Origin: Hamadaea sp.
GTDB lineage: Bacteria > Actinomycetota > Actinomycetes > Mycobacteriales > Micromonosporaceae
Length of the DNA: 64,000 nt
Assembly (NCBI RefSeq): GCF_013362815.1
Contig: NZ_JABFVK010000043.1
Location: 1-64,000 of the forward strand
Direction: 5' to 3'
Every line of letters starts with the position of its first letter. The stretch's first letter is position 1. Position numbers and translations under genes: made by a program. Shown here in pieces: positions 6,658 to 13,710 of this stretch. The notes beneath the pieces are model-generated. The model saw only the letters and a list, made by a program, of their open reading frames with translations, was not told the origin of the DNA and did not search any database.

Positions 6658-7350
6658 ATGGCGGACTTGGCGATCACCGAGCTGGACGACGTCCACCGGC
6701 TGAGCGACGTCGCCGAGCTGCTGCGCCGAGTTTGGGCCGCCGACTCCGCCGACCAGATCCTCAACCTGTCGACTTTGCGGGCCCTCGCGCACGCGGGCAA
6801 CTACGTCGTGGGGGCGTACCGGGACGGGCAGCTGGTCGGGGCCAGCGTCGCCTTCCGCGGCGACGACCACCTCCACTCGCACGTCACGGGCGTGGTCCGC
6901 GGTGGCCAGGGCGCGGGCGTCGGTCACGCCCTCAAGCACCATCAACGCGAATGGTCGCTGCGCCACGGCATCTCCCGCATCCGGTGGACCTTCGATCCAC
7001 TTGTACGCCGAAACGCGTACTTCAATCTCCGGAAGCTGGGCGCGGTGGCGACCGAGTACCTCGAGGACTTCTACGGCGCGTTGACCGACGGCATCAACAC
7101 CGGCGAACCGAGCGATCGGCTTTACGTCTGCTGGGAACTGGACCAGCCGACCGAAGTGCCCGAGGTCGCCGGAGCCACCCGGTTCGTACCGACGCCCCCG
7201 GACATCGAGGGCCTGCGCGCGGCCGATCCGGCGGCGGCCCAGCGCTGGCGGTACGCCGTCCGCGAAGGACTGCAGGAGCCGATGGCCACCGGCTGGACCG
7301 TCGCCGGGTTCACCGAAGACGGGGCGTACGCGTTGAAGGAGCCGGAATGA
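6658..7350 (+). CDS. GNAT acyltransferase of the COG3375 type, probable D-amino acid N-succinyltransferase
   Basis: 230 aa. The sequence has VVGAYRDGQLVGASVAF, the CoA loop GVVRGGQGAGVGHALKHHQ, then IRWTFDPLVRRNAYFNLRKLGA and YGALTDGINTGEPSDRLYVCWEL, the signature of the COG3375 acyltransferases. Members of this family next to an N-succinylamino acid racemase are known to succinylate D-amino acids. Here the stop overlaps the start of exactly such a racemase by four bases (ATGA). The pair would take D-amino acids to N-succinyl-D, then to N-succinyl-L forms; the desuccinylase that finishes the route is not in the vicinity. Confidence 0.85.
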   Translation: MADLAITELDDVHRLSDVAELLRRVWAADSADQILNLSTLRALAHAGNYVVGAYRDGQLVGASVAFRGDDHLHSHVTGVVRGGQGAGVGHALKHHQREWSLRHGISRIRWTFDPLVRRNAYFNLRKLGAVATEYLEDFYGALTDGINTGEPSDRLYVCWELDQPTEVPEVAGATRFVPTPPDIEGLRAADPAAAQRWRYAVREGLQEPMATGWTVAGFTEDGAYALKEPE

Positions 7351-8459
7351 AGCTGACCGGGATCGAACTACGCCGAGTGGCGATGCCCCTGGTGGCACCG
7401 TTCCGTACGTCGTTCGGCGTCGAACACGCCCGCGATGTGCTGCTGGTCCGGGCGTACGGGCCGGACGCCGAGGGCTGGGGCGAATGCGTCGCGATGGACG
7501 AGCCGCTCTACTCCGCGGAATACGTCGAGGGCGCGGCCGACGTGATCCGCCGCTTCCTCGCGCCCATCCTGTCCACTGTCGACAATCCCGAGGCGCACCT
7601 GGTCGAGCGCGCGTTCGCCCCGATCAAGGGGCATCCGATGGCGAAGGCCGCAGTACTGACCGCCGTCCTCGACGCGCAGCTGCGGGCGTCCGGGACGTCG
7701 TTGGGCACCTACCTCGGCGCAGTACGCCCCGCAGTCCCCTCGGGCGTCTCGGTCGGCATCATGGACTCGATCCCGGAACTGCTCGACGCGGTCGCCGGGT
7801 ACCTCGCCGAGGGCTATCTCCGGATCAAGCTGAAGATCGAACCGGGCTGGGACGTCGATCCGGTCCGGGCAGTACGCGAACGGTTCGGCGACGACATCCT
7901 GTTGCAGGTGGACGCCAACACGGCGTACACCCTGGCCGACGCCCGGCACCTGGCCCGGCTGGACCCGTTCGGCCTGCTGCTCATCGAGCAACCGCTCCCG
8001 GAGGACGATGTACGCGGCCACGCCGAATTGGCGCGCGTTGTGCGTACCCCTGTGTGCCTGGACGAATCGATCACCTCGGCGCGGGCCGCGGCCGACGCCA
8101 TCGCACTGGGCGCGTGTTCGATCGTGAACATCAAGCCTGGGCGGGTCGGCGGTTATCTGGAAGCGCGGCGCGTCCATGACGTGTGCGCGGCGAACGGTGT
8201 GCCGGTGTGGGCCGGCGGCATGCTGGAGACGGGCCTCGGACGGGCCGCGAACGTGGCACTGGCGGCGTTGCCGAACTTCACGCTGCCGGGCGACACGTCG
8301 GCGTCGAACCGCTACTACGCCCGTGACATCACCCGGCCGTTCGTCCTGGTAGACGGGCAGCTGGAAGTCCCGGCGGCCCCGGGCATCGGCGTCGATCCAG
8401 ACCCGGACGCGCTGACCGACGCGACCACCTCGACCGAGGTGCTGAACCTGGCACGATAA
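7347..8459 (+). CDS. menC: N-succinylamino acid racemase / o-succinylbenzoate synthase family
   Basis: 370 aa enolase-superfamily enzyme. The catalytic set is complete: Lys161 and Lys163 (KLK), Asp189 (DAN), Glu214 (EQPL), Asp239 (DES) and Lys263 (IKPGR). The numbering coincides with that of the well-studied Amycolatopsis enzyme, which has both activities. The general base pair Lys163/Lys263 racemises N-acyl amino acids or dehydrates the menaquinone precursor SHCHC. The overlap with a COG3375 acyltransferase and the absence of other men genes nearby favour the N-succinylamino acid racemase role, although OSBS activity in menaquinone synthesis cannot be excluded. Confidence 0.9.
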   Translation: MKLTGIELRRVAMPLVAPFRTSFGVEHARDVLLVRAYGPDAEGWGECVAMDEPLYSAEYVEGAADVIRRFLAPILSTVDNPEAHLVERAFAPIKGHPMAKAAVLTAVLDAQLRASGTSLGTYLGAVRPAVPSGVSVGIMDSIPELLDAVAGYLAEGYLRIKLKIEPGWDVDPVRAVRERFGDDILLQVDANTAYTLADARHLARLDPFGLLLIEQPLPEDDVRGHAELARVVRTPVCLDESITSARAAADAIALGACSIVNIKPGRVGGYLEARRVHDVCAANGVPVWAGGMLETGLGRAANVALAALPNFTLPGDTSASNRYYARDITRPFVLVDGQLEVPAAPGIGVDPDPDALTDATTSTEVLNLAR

Positions 8460-8489
8460 ACGATCGCGTGTCCTGGGTAGAGGTTCGGC

Positions 8490-9359
8490 GTGGACCTCAA
8501 CAAGGACGCTCAGATCGACACCGGTCAGATCGAAGACCGCCGTGGCGCGGGCGGCAGCGGGTTGAGCGGTATGCCGATCCCGCTGCCCAGCGGCCGCGGC
8601 GGCTGGATCGTGACCATCATCTTTCTCATCGTCGCGATCGCCGGCGGTGGCGTGCTCGGCGGCAACATGCTGAGCGACGACGGCGGCTCCAGCAACCTGG
8701 CGGAGAAGTGCGCGGCGTCGAACCCCAATCGGCTGGACGAGCCCGACTGCCGCAGCGCATTGTTCGTCACGTCGATCCAGGACTACTGGCAAGACGCGCT
8801 GCCCGGCACCTTCGGCAAGAAGTATCAGCAGGCCAAGACGGTCTTCTTCAGCCAGGCGGTGAGCACCGGCTGCGGTCAGGCGGACGCCTCGGTGGGCCCG
8901 TTCTACTGCCCGCCCGACGGCAAGGTCTACATCGACCTGTCGTTCTACGACGAGCTCGAGAACCGGTTCGGCGCTCGCGGGATCTTCGCGCAGGCGTACG
9001 TGCTGGCCCACGAGTACGGCCACCACGTGCAGAATCTCCTCGGTGCCGCCGTCGGTGGCTCGGGTGACTCGGTGCCCATCGAGCTGCAGGCGGACTGCTA
9101 CTCCGGAGTCTGGGCCAAGCACGCGACGCAGACTACCGACGCCAGCGGCCGTCCCCTGATCAAGAGCCTGTCGCAGGCCGACATCCAATCCGCGCTCGAC
9201 GCGGCGGCGGCGGTCGGCGACGACACCATCCAGAAGAAGACGACCGGGCACGTCGACGAGTCGAAGTTCACCCACGGCTCGGCCGCCCAACGCCAGCACT
9301 GGTTCAGCACCGGCTACGAGTCCGGCGACCCGAAGTCCTGCGATACCGCCAGCGCCTAG
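8490..9359 (+). CDS. Neutral zinc metallopeptidase (YpfJ family)
   Basis: 289 aa, GTG start. A short Gly-rich cytoplasmic N-terminus is followed by one membrane segment (about residues 38-58, GGWIVTIIFLIVAIAGGG) and an exported catalytic part. AYVLAHEYGHHVQNLLG at about 167-183 gives the HExxH zinc motif, and SVPIELQADCYSGVWA further on carries the third zinc ligand region. VGPFYCPPDGKVYIDLSFY is also typical of the family. It is thus a type II membrane protease facing outward. Two or more Cys pairs (CAASN..CRS, CGQ..YCP) may form disulphides. The 3' end abuts the convergent Nudix gene, whose stop codon overlaps in the CTAG sequence. Confidence 0.9.
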   Translation: MDLNKDAQIDTGQIEDRRGAGGSGLSGMPIPLPSGRGGWIVTIIFLIVAIAGGGVLGGNMLSDDGGSSNLAEKCAASNPNRLDEPDCRSALFVTSIQDYWQDALPGTFGKKYQQAKTVFFSQAVSTGCGQADASVGPFYCPPDGKVYIDLSFYDELENRFGARGIFAQAYVLAHEYGHHVQNLLGAAVGGSGDSVPIELQADCYSGVWAKHATQTTDASGRPLIKSLSQADIQSALDAAAAVGDDTIQKKTTGHVDESKFTHGSAAQRQHWFSTGYESGDPKSCDTASA

Positions 9360-9814
9360 GGCCCCACCACATCCCGCAGGAGCCGTGGGAGTTCGGCCGG
9401 GAAGACGGCCTCGTCGCGCAGCGCGTCGAGATCGGCCACCGACCACCAGCCGAAGGAATCGACGAACCGCTCCTCGTACTCGTCGAACCCGTCCCGGGTC
9501 GGCTCCCACCGATCGACCCGGGCGACGAAGAACTCCTGCCGCTGGCGGTAGTGGACGCCGTCGAACGAGAACTCGCTGACCTCGGTCCACACCGGGCCTC
9601 GCAGGTCGCCAGCCGTCAGCGCCAGGCCGGTCTCCTCGCGGAGCTCCCGGACGGCGGCTTCGGCGTACGTCTCGCCCTCGTCGAGCCCACCCCCGACGGT
9701 GACCCAGTAGAACGTCTCCGGCCGGGCGGGGTCGCAGCCGCGCAGCAACAACACCCGGTCGCGCGCGTCGACCAGCAGTACGCGTGCCGCCGTCCGATCC
9801 TGCACCTCGTCCAT
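9356..9814 (-). CDS. Nudix hydrolase
   Basis: 152 aa. The Nudix box reads GGGLDEGETYAEAAVRELRE followed by ETGL at about residues 42-64, fitting Gx5Ex7REUxEExGU, so the divalent-metal site is intact. The rest (AARVLLVDARDRVLLLRG, YWVTVGGG, RQRQEFFVARVD) is a standard single-domain Nudix protein that hydrolyses nucleoside diphosphate-linked substrates. Substrate specificity cannot be read from the sequence. ATG start at 9814. Upstream, between it and the divergent gene at 10020, lie the palindromes and tandem repeats at 9857-10015. Confidence 0.92.
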   Translation of the reverse strand: MDEVQDRTAARVLLVDARDRVLLLRGCDPARPETFYWVTVGGGLDEGETYAEAAVRELREETGLALTAGDLRGPVWTEVSEFSFDGVHYRQRQEFFVARVDRWEPTRDGFDEYEERFVDSFGWWSVADLDALRDEAVFPAELPRLLRDVVGP

Positions 9815-9856
9815 GATCTCCCCGTGCCCGTGCGGTCTCCCCGGGCGAGCACGCTA

Positions 9857-9945
9857 CCCCCGCGATCGCGGGGGTCGCCTGGCGTCGGTCGGGTGGTACG
9901 TCAGCGACCTCTCCGGGCTCGGGTGGCGTGCATGACGTACCACCC
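9857..9945. repeat. 18-bp perfect palindrome and 13-bp inverted repeat in divergent promoter region
   Basis: CCCCCGCGATCGCGGGGG (9857-9874) is a perfect palindrome. Shortly after, GGGTGGTACGTCA (9891-9903) is mirrored exactly by TGACGTACCACCC (9933-9945). Both lie between the divergent nudix gene and the gene at 10020 and could be regulator sites or cruciform-forming elements. Confidence 0.7.
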
Positions 9946-9965
9946 AGTTCCGCATCGCATGCGAG

Positions 9966-10015
9966 CGGCCCGGGCATGCGGGCGGCCCGGGCATGCGGGC
10001 GGCCCGGGCAGTGGG
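9966..10015. repeat. 17-bp tandem repeat, nearly three copies
   Basis: The unit CGGCCCGGGCATGCGGG occurs at 9966-9982 and 9983-9999 exactly, with a partial third copy to 10015. The unit contains the self-complementary GGCCCGGGC core and GCATGC. The array ends five bases before the start codon of the next gene, so changes in copy number could alter its translation or promoter. Confidence 0.8.
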
Positions 10016-10019
10016 CACA

Positions 10020-10292
10020 ATGGACGCCATGAGGCTCTGGGAGTACGCGCGGCTGGAGTATCGCTCGGCGGGAACGCTCGGCAACGACCGGTTCCTGGAC
10101 TGGGACGCCGTGTTCTACCACCCGGGCGGGGTGCAGCGCTGGGGCACTGACGAACGGTTCGACGACCTGCGTCACCTCAACCGAGCCGGAGCCGACGGTT
10201 GGCAGGCGTACGACCGCAGCGCCGTCTATCACCACGGCGAACCTCACCGCCTGTACGCGGTCACCTACTCGATGCGTCGCTCACTCGACTGA
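10020..10292 (+). CDS. Small hypothetical protein
   Basis: 90 aa, soluble, rich in aromatic residues: MRLWEYARLEYRSAG, then FLDWDAVFYHPGGVQRWG, DDLRHLNRAGADGWQAYDRS and a final beta segment RLYAVTYSMRR. The W-E-Y opening and the (A/T)DGW(E/Q) element recall the DUF4177-like small proteins common in actinobacteria, but I cannot name it firmly. Starts at 10020 and 10029 are both possible and neither has a clear ribosome binding site. The upstream 17-bp tandem array runs almost into the start. Confidence 0.65.
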   Translation: MDAMRLWEYARLEYRSAGTLGNDRFLDWDAVFYHPGGVQRWGTDERFDDLRHLNRAGADGWQAYDRSAVYHHGEPHRLYAVTYSMRRSLD

Positions 10293-10295
10293 ACG

Positions 10296-10331
10296 CTTTC
10301 CGTGTTCGTACACATGTGCGAACATGGAAAG
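10296..10331. promoter_or_regulatory. 36-bp imperfect palindrome over the start of the Toprim gene
   Basis: CTTTCC-g-TGTTCG-t-ACACATGTG-c-GAACA-t-GGAAAG: two arms that match except at a few positions, centred 11 bases before the ATG at 10324, which lies inside the right arm. The inner GTTCG/CGAAC arms recall SOS-type boxes but spacing and orientation differ from the known actinobacterial LexA site. It could be an operator or, in RNA, a hairpin hiding the start codon. Confidence 0.6.
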
Positions 10332-11364
10332 CGCCATGGAGTTCGTACCCGCGACATCCCGCCTGCTGGCGGCCAACCGGGCCGCCGCGGCGTTCTATGC
10401 CGCCCAGCTCCGGCACGTTCCGGCTGCCCGGCGCTACCTGGCTGAACGGGGCATCGAGGCGGCGGCCGGGTCGTGGTGGCAGCCCGGTGTCGCGCCGCCC
10501 GGCTGGACGGGGCTGCTCGACCGGCTGACCGGGCTCGGGTTCACCCCGGCCGAACTGCTCGCCGCGGGGCTGGTCAAACAGTCGCGGACCGGCCGGCTCA
10601 TCGACTGCCTCCGGCAGCGGGTCGTCTTCCCCATCCACGACCAGCGCTGCAACGTCATCGGCTTCACCGGGCGGGATCTGTCCGGCCGCCCGGATGCGCC
10701 GAAGTACCTCAACACTCCGACGACCTCGATCTATCACAAGGGAGAGGCGCTGTTCGGGCTCGGCTTGCAGCTGGCGCACCGGCGACGCCGGGACCGCCGC
10801 CCGATCCGGGTCTTCGTCGTCGAGGGCGCGGCCGACGCCATCGCGGTGCACCGGATGGTGCATGATCATGCCAGCGAACAGCTGTTGCCCGTGGCGCTGT
10901 GCGGGATCGTGCTCACCGAACACCACCTGCGGCTGCTGCGGAAGACGATCGGGCCGACCGCCTCGCTCAGCCTCCTGCTTGATGGCGACGACGCCGGGCG
11001 GGACGCGTTCGAGCGGTGGCTGCCGCTACTGCGTACGTGGGCGGGGCCGGTGGACATAGCGACCCTGCCCGACGGCACCGACCCCGCGGAGTTGCTGGTC
11101 CGGCACGGTCCCGCCGACGCGCTGCGGATCGTCCTCGGCGCGCTCCGCCCGGCTCAGCTGGCCCGGCTCGACCGGATTCTCGACCGGCTCGGGGGTGCGC
11201 TCGATCTCGGCGAACCCGAGACTCGCGTACGCGTCTGGCGGGCGATCACGCCGTGCTTCCGGGACGACCCGTCCCGGGGCTCCGATCTGGCCGATCTCGC
11301 CAGCGCCCGGCTCGGGCTGTCGTTGGCCGACGTCATGACCGGGGTCGTCAACGAGATCGCCTGA
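10324..11364 (+). CDS. Toprim-domain protein, stand-alone DnaG-like primase core
   Basis: 346 aa. Residues 10-130 resemble the N-terminal half of the DnaG catalytic core (NRAAAAFYAAQLRH, RYLAERGIE, GLVKQSRTGRLIDCLRQRVVFPIHDQ, NVIGFTGRDL, KYLNTPTTSIYHKGEALFGL). Residues 155-250 form the Toprim fold with FVVEGAADAIAVHRM (catalytic Glu) and SLLLDGDDAGRDAF (DxD). The N-terminal CHC2 zinc finger and the C-terminal helicase-binding domain of chromosomal DnaG are missing, so this is not the housekeeping primase. Such cores occur on actinobacterial integrative elements and plasmids, but no integrase or replication gene is adjacent here. Start ATG 10324 lies within a 36-bp palindrome. Confidence 0.8.
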   Translation: MESAMEFVPATSRLLAANRAAAAFYAAQLRHVPAARRYLAERGIEAAAGSWWQPGVAPPGWTGLLDRLTGLGFTPAELLAAGLVKQSRTGRLIDCLRQRVVFPIHDQRCNVIGFTGRDLSGRPDAPKYLNTPTTSIYHKGEALFGLGLQLAHRRRRDRRPIRVFVVEGAADAIAVHRMVHDHASEQLLPVALCGIVLTEHHLRLLRKTIGPTASLSLLLDGDDAGRDAFERWLPLLRTWAGPVDIATLPDGTDPAELLVRHGPADALRIVLGALRPAQLARLDRILDRLGGALDLGEPETRVRVWRAITPCFRDDPSRGSDLADLASARLGLSLADVMTGVVNEIA

Positions 11365-11430
11365 CGCCGCACGGTTCGCCGCACACCGTTGACGGCTCGG
11401 CGCTCGGCGCTCGGGGCTCGGCGCTCGGGG

Positions 11431-11489
11431 CTGGATCAGGGATCCGGGTCGAATCATGGGTCAAGATTCGACCGAGAACCCTGATCCAG
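11431..11489. terminator. Inverted repeat between convergent genes, probable bidirectional terminator
   Basis: CTGGATCAGGG at 11431-11441 mirrors CCCTGATCCAG at 11479-11489, with an inner stem GGTCGAATC / GATTCGACC. It lies between the converging Toprim and debranching-enzyme genes. Just before it, GCTCGGCGCTCGGG is repeated twice in tandem (about 11397-11430). The repeat belongs to the same family as that at 50691-50745. Confidence 0.65.
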
Positions 11490-11530
11490 CGCCAAAGAGC
11501 GGGGCGCAATCAGGGCGCGGGGGACGACGG

Positions 11531-13579
11531 TCAGCGGAGGACGGCCAGGGCGCTGGGCGTACCACTGAGGGAAGCGGCTCCGTCCCGACCGACCGTGACC
11601 GAGACACGTCGCCCGGCCAGCCGCAGGCCACGGACCGTGAAGCCGCCCAGCGGCGCGCCCGCGAGCGGACGAAGCGTGACCTGACCGGCGGGAACGTCCG
11701 GGCGCAGACCCGAAGCGGCGTGCAGGATCGCGACTGCGCTCGCCGCCGACCAGGCCTGGGGCTGGCACGAGGCCGGGTAGGGCGTCGGGTGGCGCAGGTC
11801 GGTCCGGGCGTCGCCGCCGTGCAGCTCGGGCAGCCGGTAGCCGACCGCTTCCGCCGCCGTGAGCAGTCCTTCCGTGAGAACTGCGGCCGCGTCCGCGTGG
11901 CCCTCCGCGGCCAGCCCCGACACCGCGATCGCAGTGTCGTGCGCCCACACCGATCCACAGTGGTAGGACAACGGGTTGTAGCCGCCGTCGCGATCGGACA
12001 TCGTCCGCAGCCCGTAGCCGCCCGCCAGCTCCGGCGACGCCAGCAGCTCGGCGACTCGGGTCGACTCCTCGGCGGTCAGCATCCCGGTGCCGAGCAGGTG
12101 CCCGATGTTGCTGGTCAGGGCGTCGACCGGCCGCTTGGCCCGGTCCAGCGCCATCGCCGGGTACGCTCCCCGCGGCCCGTCCACCCAGAACGCCGACCGG
12201 AAGCGCTTGGCCATTTCGACGGCGTACGTGCGCCACTTGTCGGCGGCCGGACGGCCGAACGCGTCGAGCAGTGCGGCCGCGTTCGTCGCCGCCTGTGCCG
12301 CGTACGCCTGAACTTCGGCGAGCGCGATCGGTGCTTCGGCGAGCCGGCCGTCGGCGAAGCATACGGCGTCGCCGGAGTCCTTCCAGCCCTGGTTGGCCAG
12401 GCCGAGCCCACTGGTGTCGAGGTACTCGACGAAACCGTCGCGGTCCGGGTCGGCGTACTCGTCGAGCCAGGTCAGCGCGGCTTCCAGGGTCGGCAGCAGC
12501 TCCTCGACGGCGTCTTCGGCCAGCCCCCAGCGCCAGGCGTCGTGCAGCAGGCTGATCCAGAGCGTGGTCGCGTCGACGGTCCCGTAGTACGCCGGGGGCA
12601 GCGACAGCTCCTCGCCTTCGAGCGCGACGTGGAACTCGTGCCGCCGCAGCTCGTGCAGGATCTTGCCGGGCGCCTCCCCCGACCTCGGGTCGAGCGCCTG
12701 TCCCTGGCGGCGAGCCAGCGTACGCAGGGTGCCGGCGGCGAGCTCGGTCCCGAGCGGCAGCAGCATCCGGGCCGCCCACAGACTGTCGCGCCCGAACAAC
12801 GTCAAGTACCACGGGACCCCGGCGCCGAGGAAGGCGTCGCCCGGGCTGCCCGCCTCGGCCAGCCGCAGCGATTCCAGGTCGTCGAGCGACTGCTCCAGGA
12901 GCCGGGTCAGCCGCCGGTCGTCGGCGACCAGTTCGGGCCGCTCCCACTCGACCGGTCCGGCCGGTTCGACGAGGACCGAGCGCGGGTCGCTGACCGCCAC
13001 CTTCCAGTCCACCTCGGTCGCCGAGCCCGGCCCGATGGTGACGTCCCAGGCCACGAGGGCTGCGCCCGTGTCCGAGACGGCGGCCCGCGCGCCCGGCGCG
13101 GTGACCGTGACGGCCAGCCCACCCTGCCGCCAGGCCGGCCGCCCGCCGTCGAGGTACGCCGGGACCGGGGCGGTCAGCCCGCCCGACTTCACCGTCTCGA
13201 TGGCGGCGAGGTCGCAGGCCAGGTCGACGGTGAGGCCGAGCGTCACCGGTTCGTGGGAGGCGTTGGTGAACCGCAGGTTCTCCGTCATCCCGGCGGCGCT
13301 CACCCGGCGGCGGCGCTCCAGGCGTACGGTCGGATCCGGCGAGAGGTCGCCCAGCCAGGGCAGCAGCCCGATGAAGACGGCCGAACCGGGCCCGGTCAGG
13401 CTGTGGGTGACGGCGACCGGTTCGCGACCGTCCACTCGCAGCACCGCCTCGGACAGCACCCGATAGTCGGCGTGGAACAGCCCTTGCGCGCCGGTCGGCC
13501 GCAGCTGGCCGTCGGTTCCACCGAGGACCGAGGCGGGGGCGTGAACAACGCTCACGAGATCATGCAGGAGGGGTTGCAC
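11531..13579 (-). CDS. Glycogen debranching enzyme / amylo-alpha-1,6-glucosidase family
   Basis: 682 aa. The N-terminal 200 or so residues form the glycogen-debranching N-terminal beta-domain (QGLFHADYRVLSEAVLRVDG, LRFTNASHEPVTLGLTVDLA). Residues 240-590 are the (alpha/alpha)6 barrel typical of GH63/GH133-like enzymes, with PWYLTLFGRDSLWAARML, LGLANQGWKDSGDAV and GYNPLSYHCGSVWAHDTAIA; acidic residues in these blocks (Asp in FGRDSL, Glu/Asp near SVWAHD) are the likely catalytic ones. A C-terminal beta domain follows. The protein has no signal peptide, so it acts on intracellular alpha-glucans. It stands alone and ends at the inverted repeat shared with the Toprim gene. Confidence 0.88.
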   Translation of the reverse strand: MQPLLHDLVSVVHAPASVLGGTDGQLRPTGAQGLFHADYRVLSEAVLRVDGREPVAVTHSLTGPGSAVFIGLLPWLGDLSPDPTVRLERRRRVSAAGMTENLRFTNASHEPVTLGLTVDLACDLAAIETVKSGGLTAPVPAYLDGGRPAWRQGGLAVTVTAPGARAAVSDTGAALVAWDVTIGPGSATEVDWKVAVSDPRSVLVEPAGPVEWERPELVADDRRLTRLLEQSLDDLESLRLAEAGSPGDAFLGAGVPWYLTLFGRDSLWAARMLLPLGTELAAGTLRTLARRQGQALDPRSGEAPGKILHELRRHEFHVALEGEELSLPPAYYGTVDATTLWISLLHDAWRWGLAEDAVEELLPTLEAALTWLDEYADPDRDGFVEYLDTSGLGLANQGWKDSGDAVCFADGRLAEAPIALAEVQAYAAQAATNAAALLDAFGRPAADKWRTYAVEMAKRFRSAFWVDGPRGAYPAMALDRAKRPVDALTSNIGHLLGTGMLTAEESTRVAELLASPELAGGYGLRTMSDRDGGYNPLSYHCGSVWAHDTAIAVSGLAAEGHADAAAVLTEGLLTAAEAVGYRLPELHGGDARTDLRHPTPYPASCQPQAWSAASAVAILHAASGLRPDVPAGQVTLRPLAGAPLGGFTVRGLRLAGRRVSVTVGRDGAASLSGTPSALAVLR

Positions 13580-13710
13580 AGCAGCTCCTCGGATTGCGGC
13601 GTGATCGGGGGGCAGACCGACAACCGTAGTCGCCGGTGATCGTCTCTCCCAGCATTACGCGGCGGCCCGATCGGTGATCTTCGTGACGTGGCTCACACTT
13701 GCACCCTTCG

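Noticed and set aside
4729-7398. Very long open frame (about 890 codons) on the minus strand
   Set aside because: It runs antisense to, or out of frame with, the ClpP-like, Phd, GNAT genes; its protein is Arg/Pro/Asp-rich without motifs. Only its last 101 codons are a real gene.
9966-10015. Possible CRISPR-like repeat
   Set aside because: The copies are directly tandem without spacers and no cas genes are present.
7368-10247. Long minus-strand frame (about 960 codons) opposite the racemase and metallopeptidase genes
   Set aside because: High-GC shadow frame: the plus-strand genes have complete catalytic motifs and normal codon use, and the antisense product has no recognisable domain.
10296-10331. 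Palindrome considered as a LexA/SOS box
   Set aside because: Actinobacterial boxes have the order TCGAAC-N4-GTTCGA; here the arms are GTTCG...CGAAC, the reverse arrangement with wider spacing.
11456-13639. Long plus-strand frame opposite the debranching enzyme
   Set aside because: Antisense shadow with Arg/Gln-rich sequence; the minus-strand gene has all family motifs.
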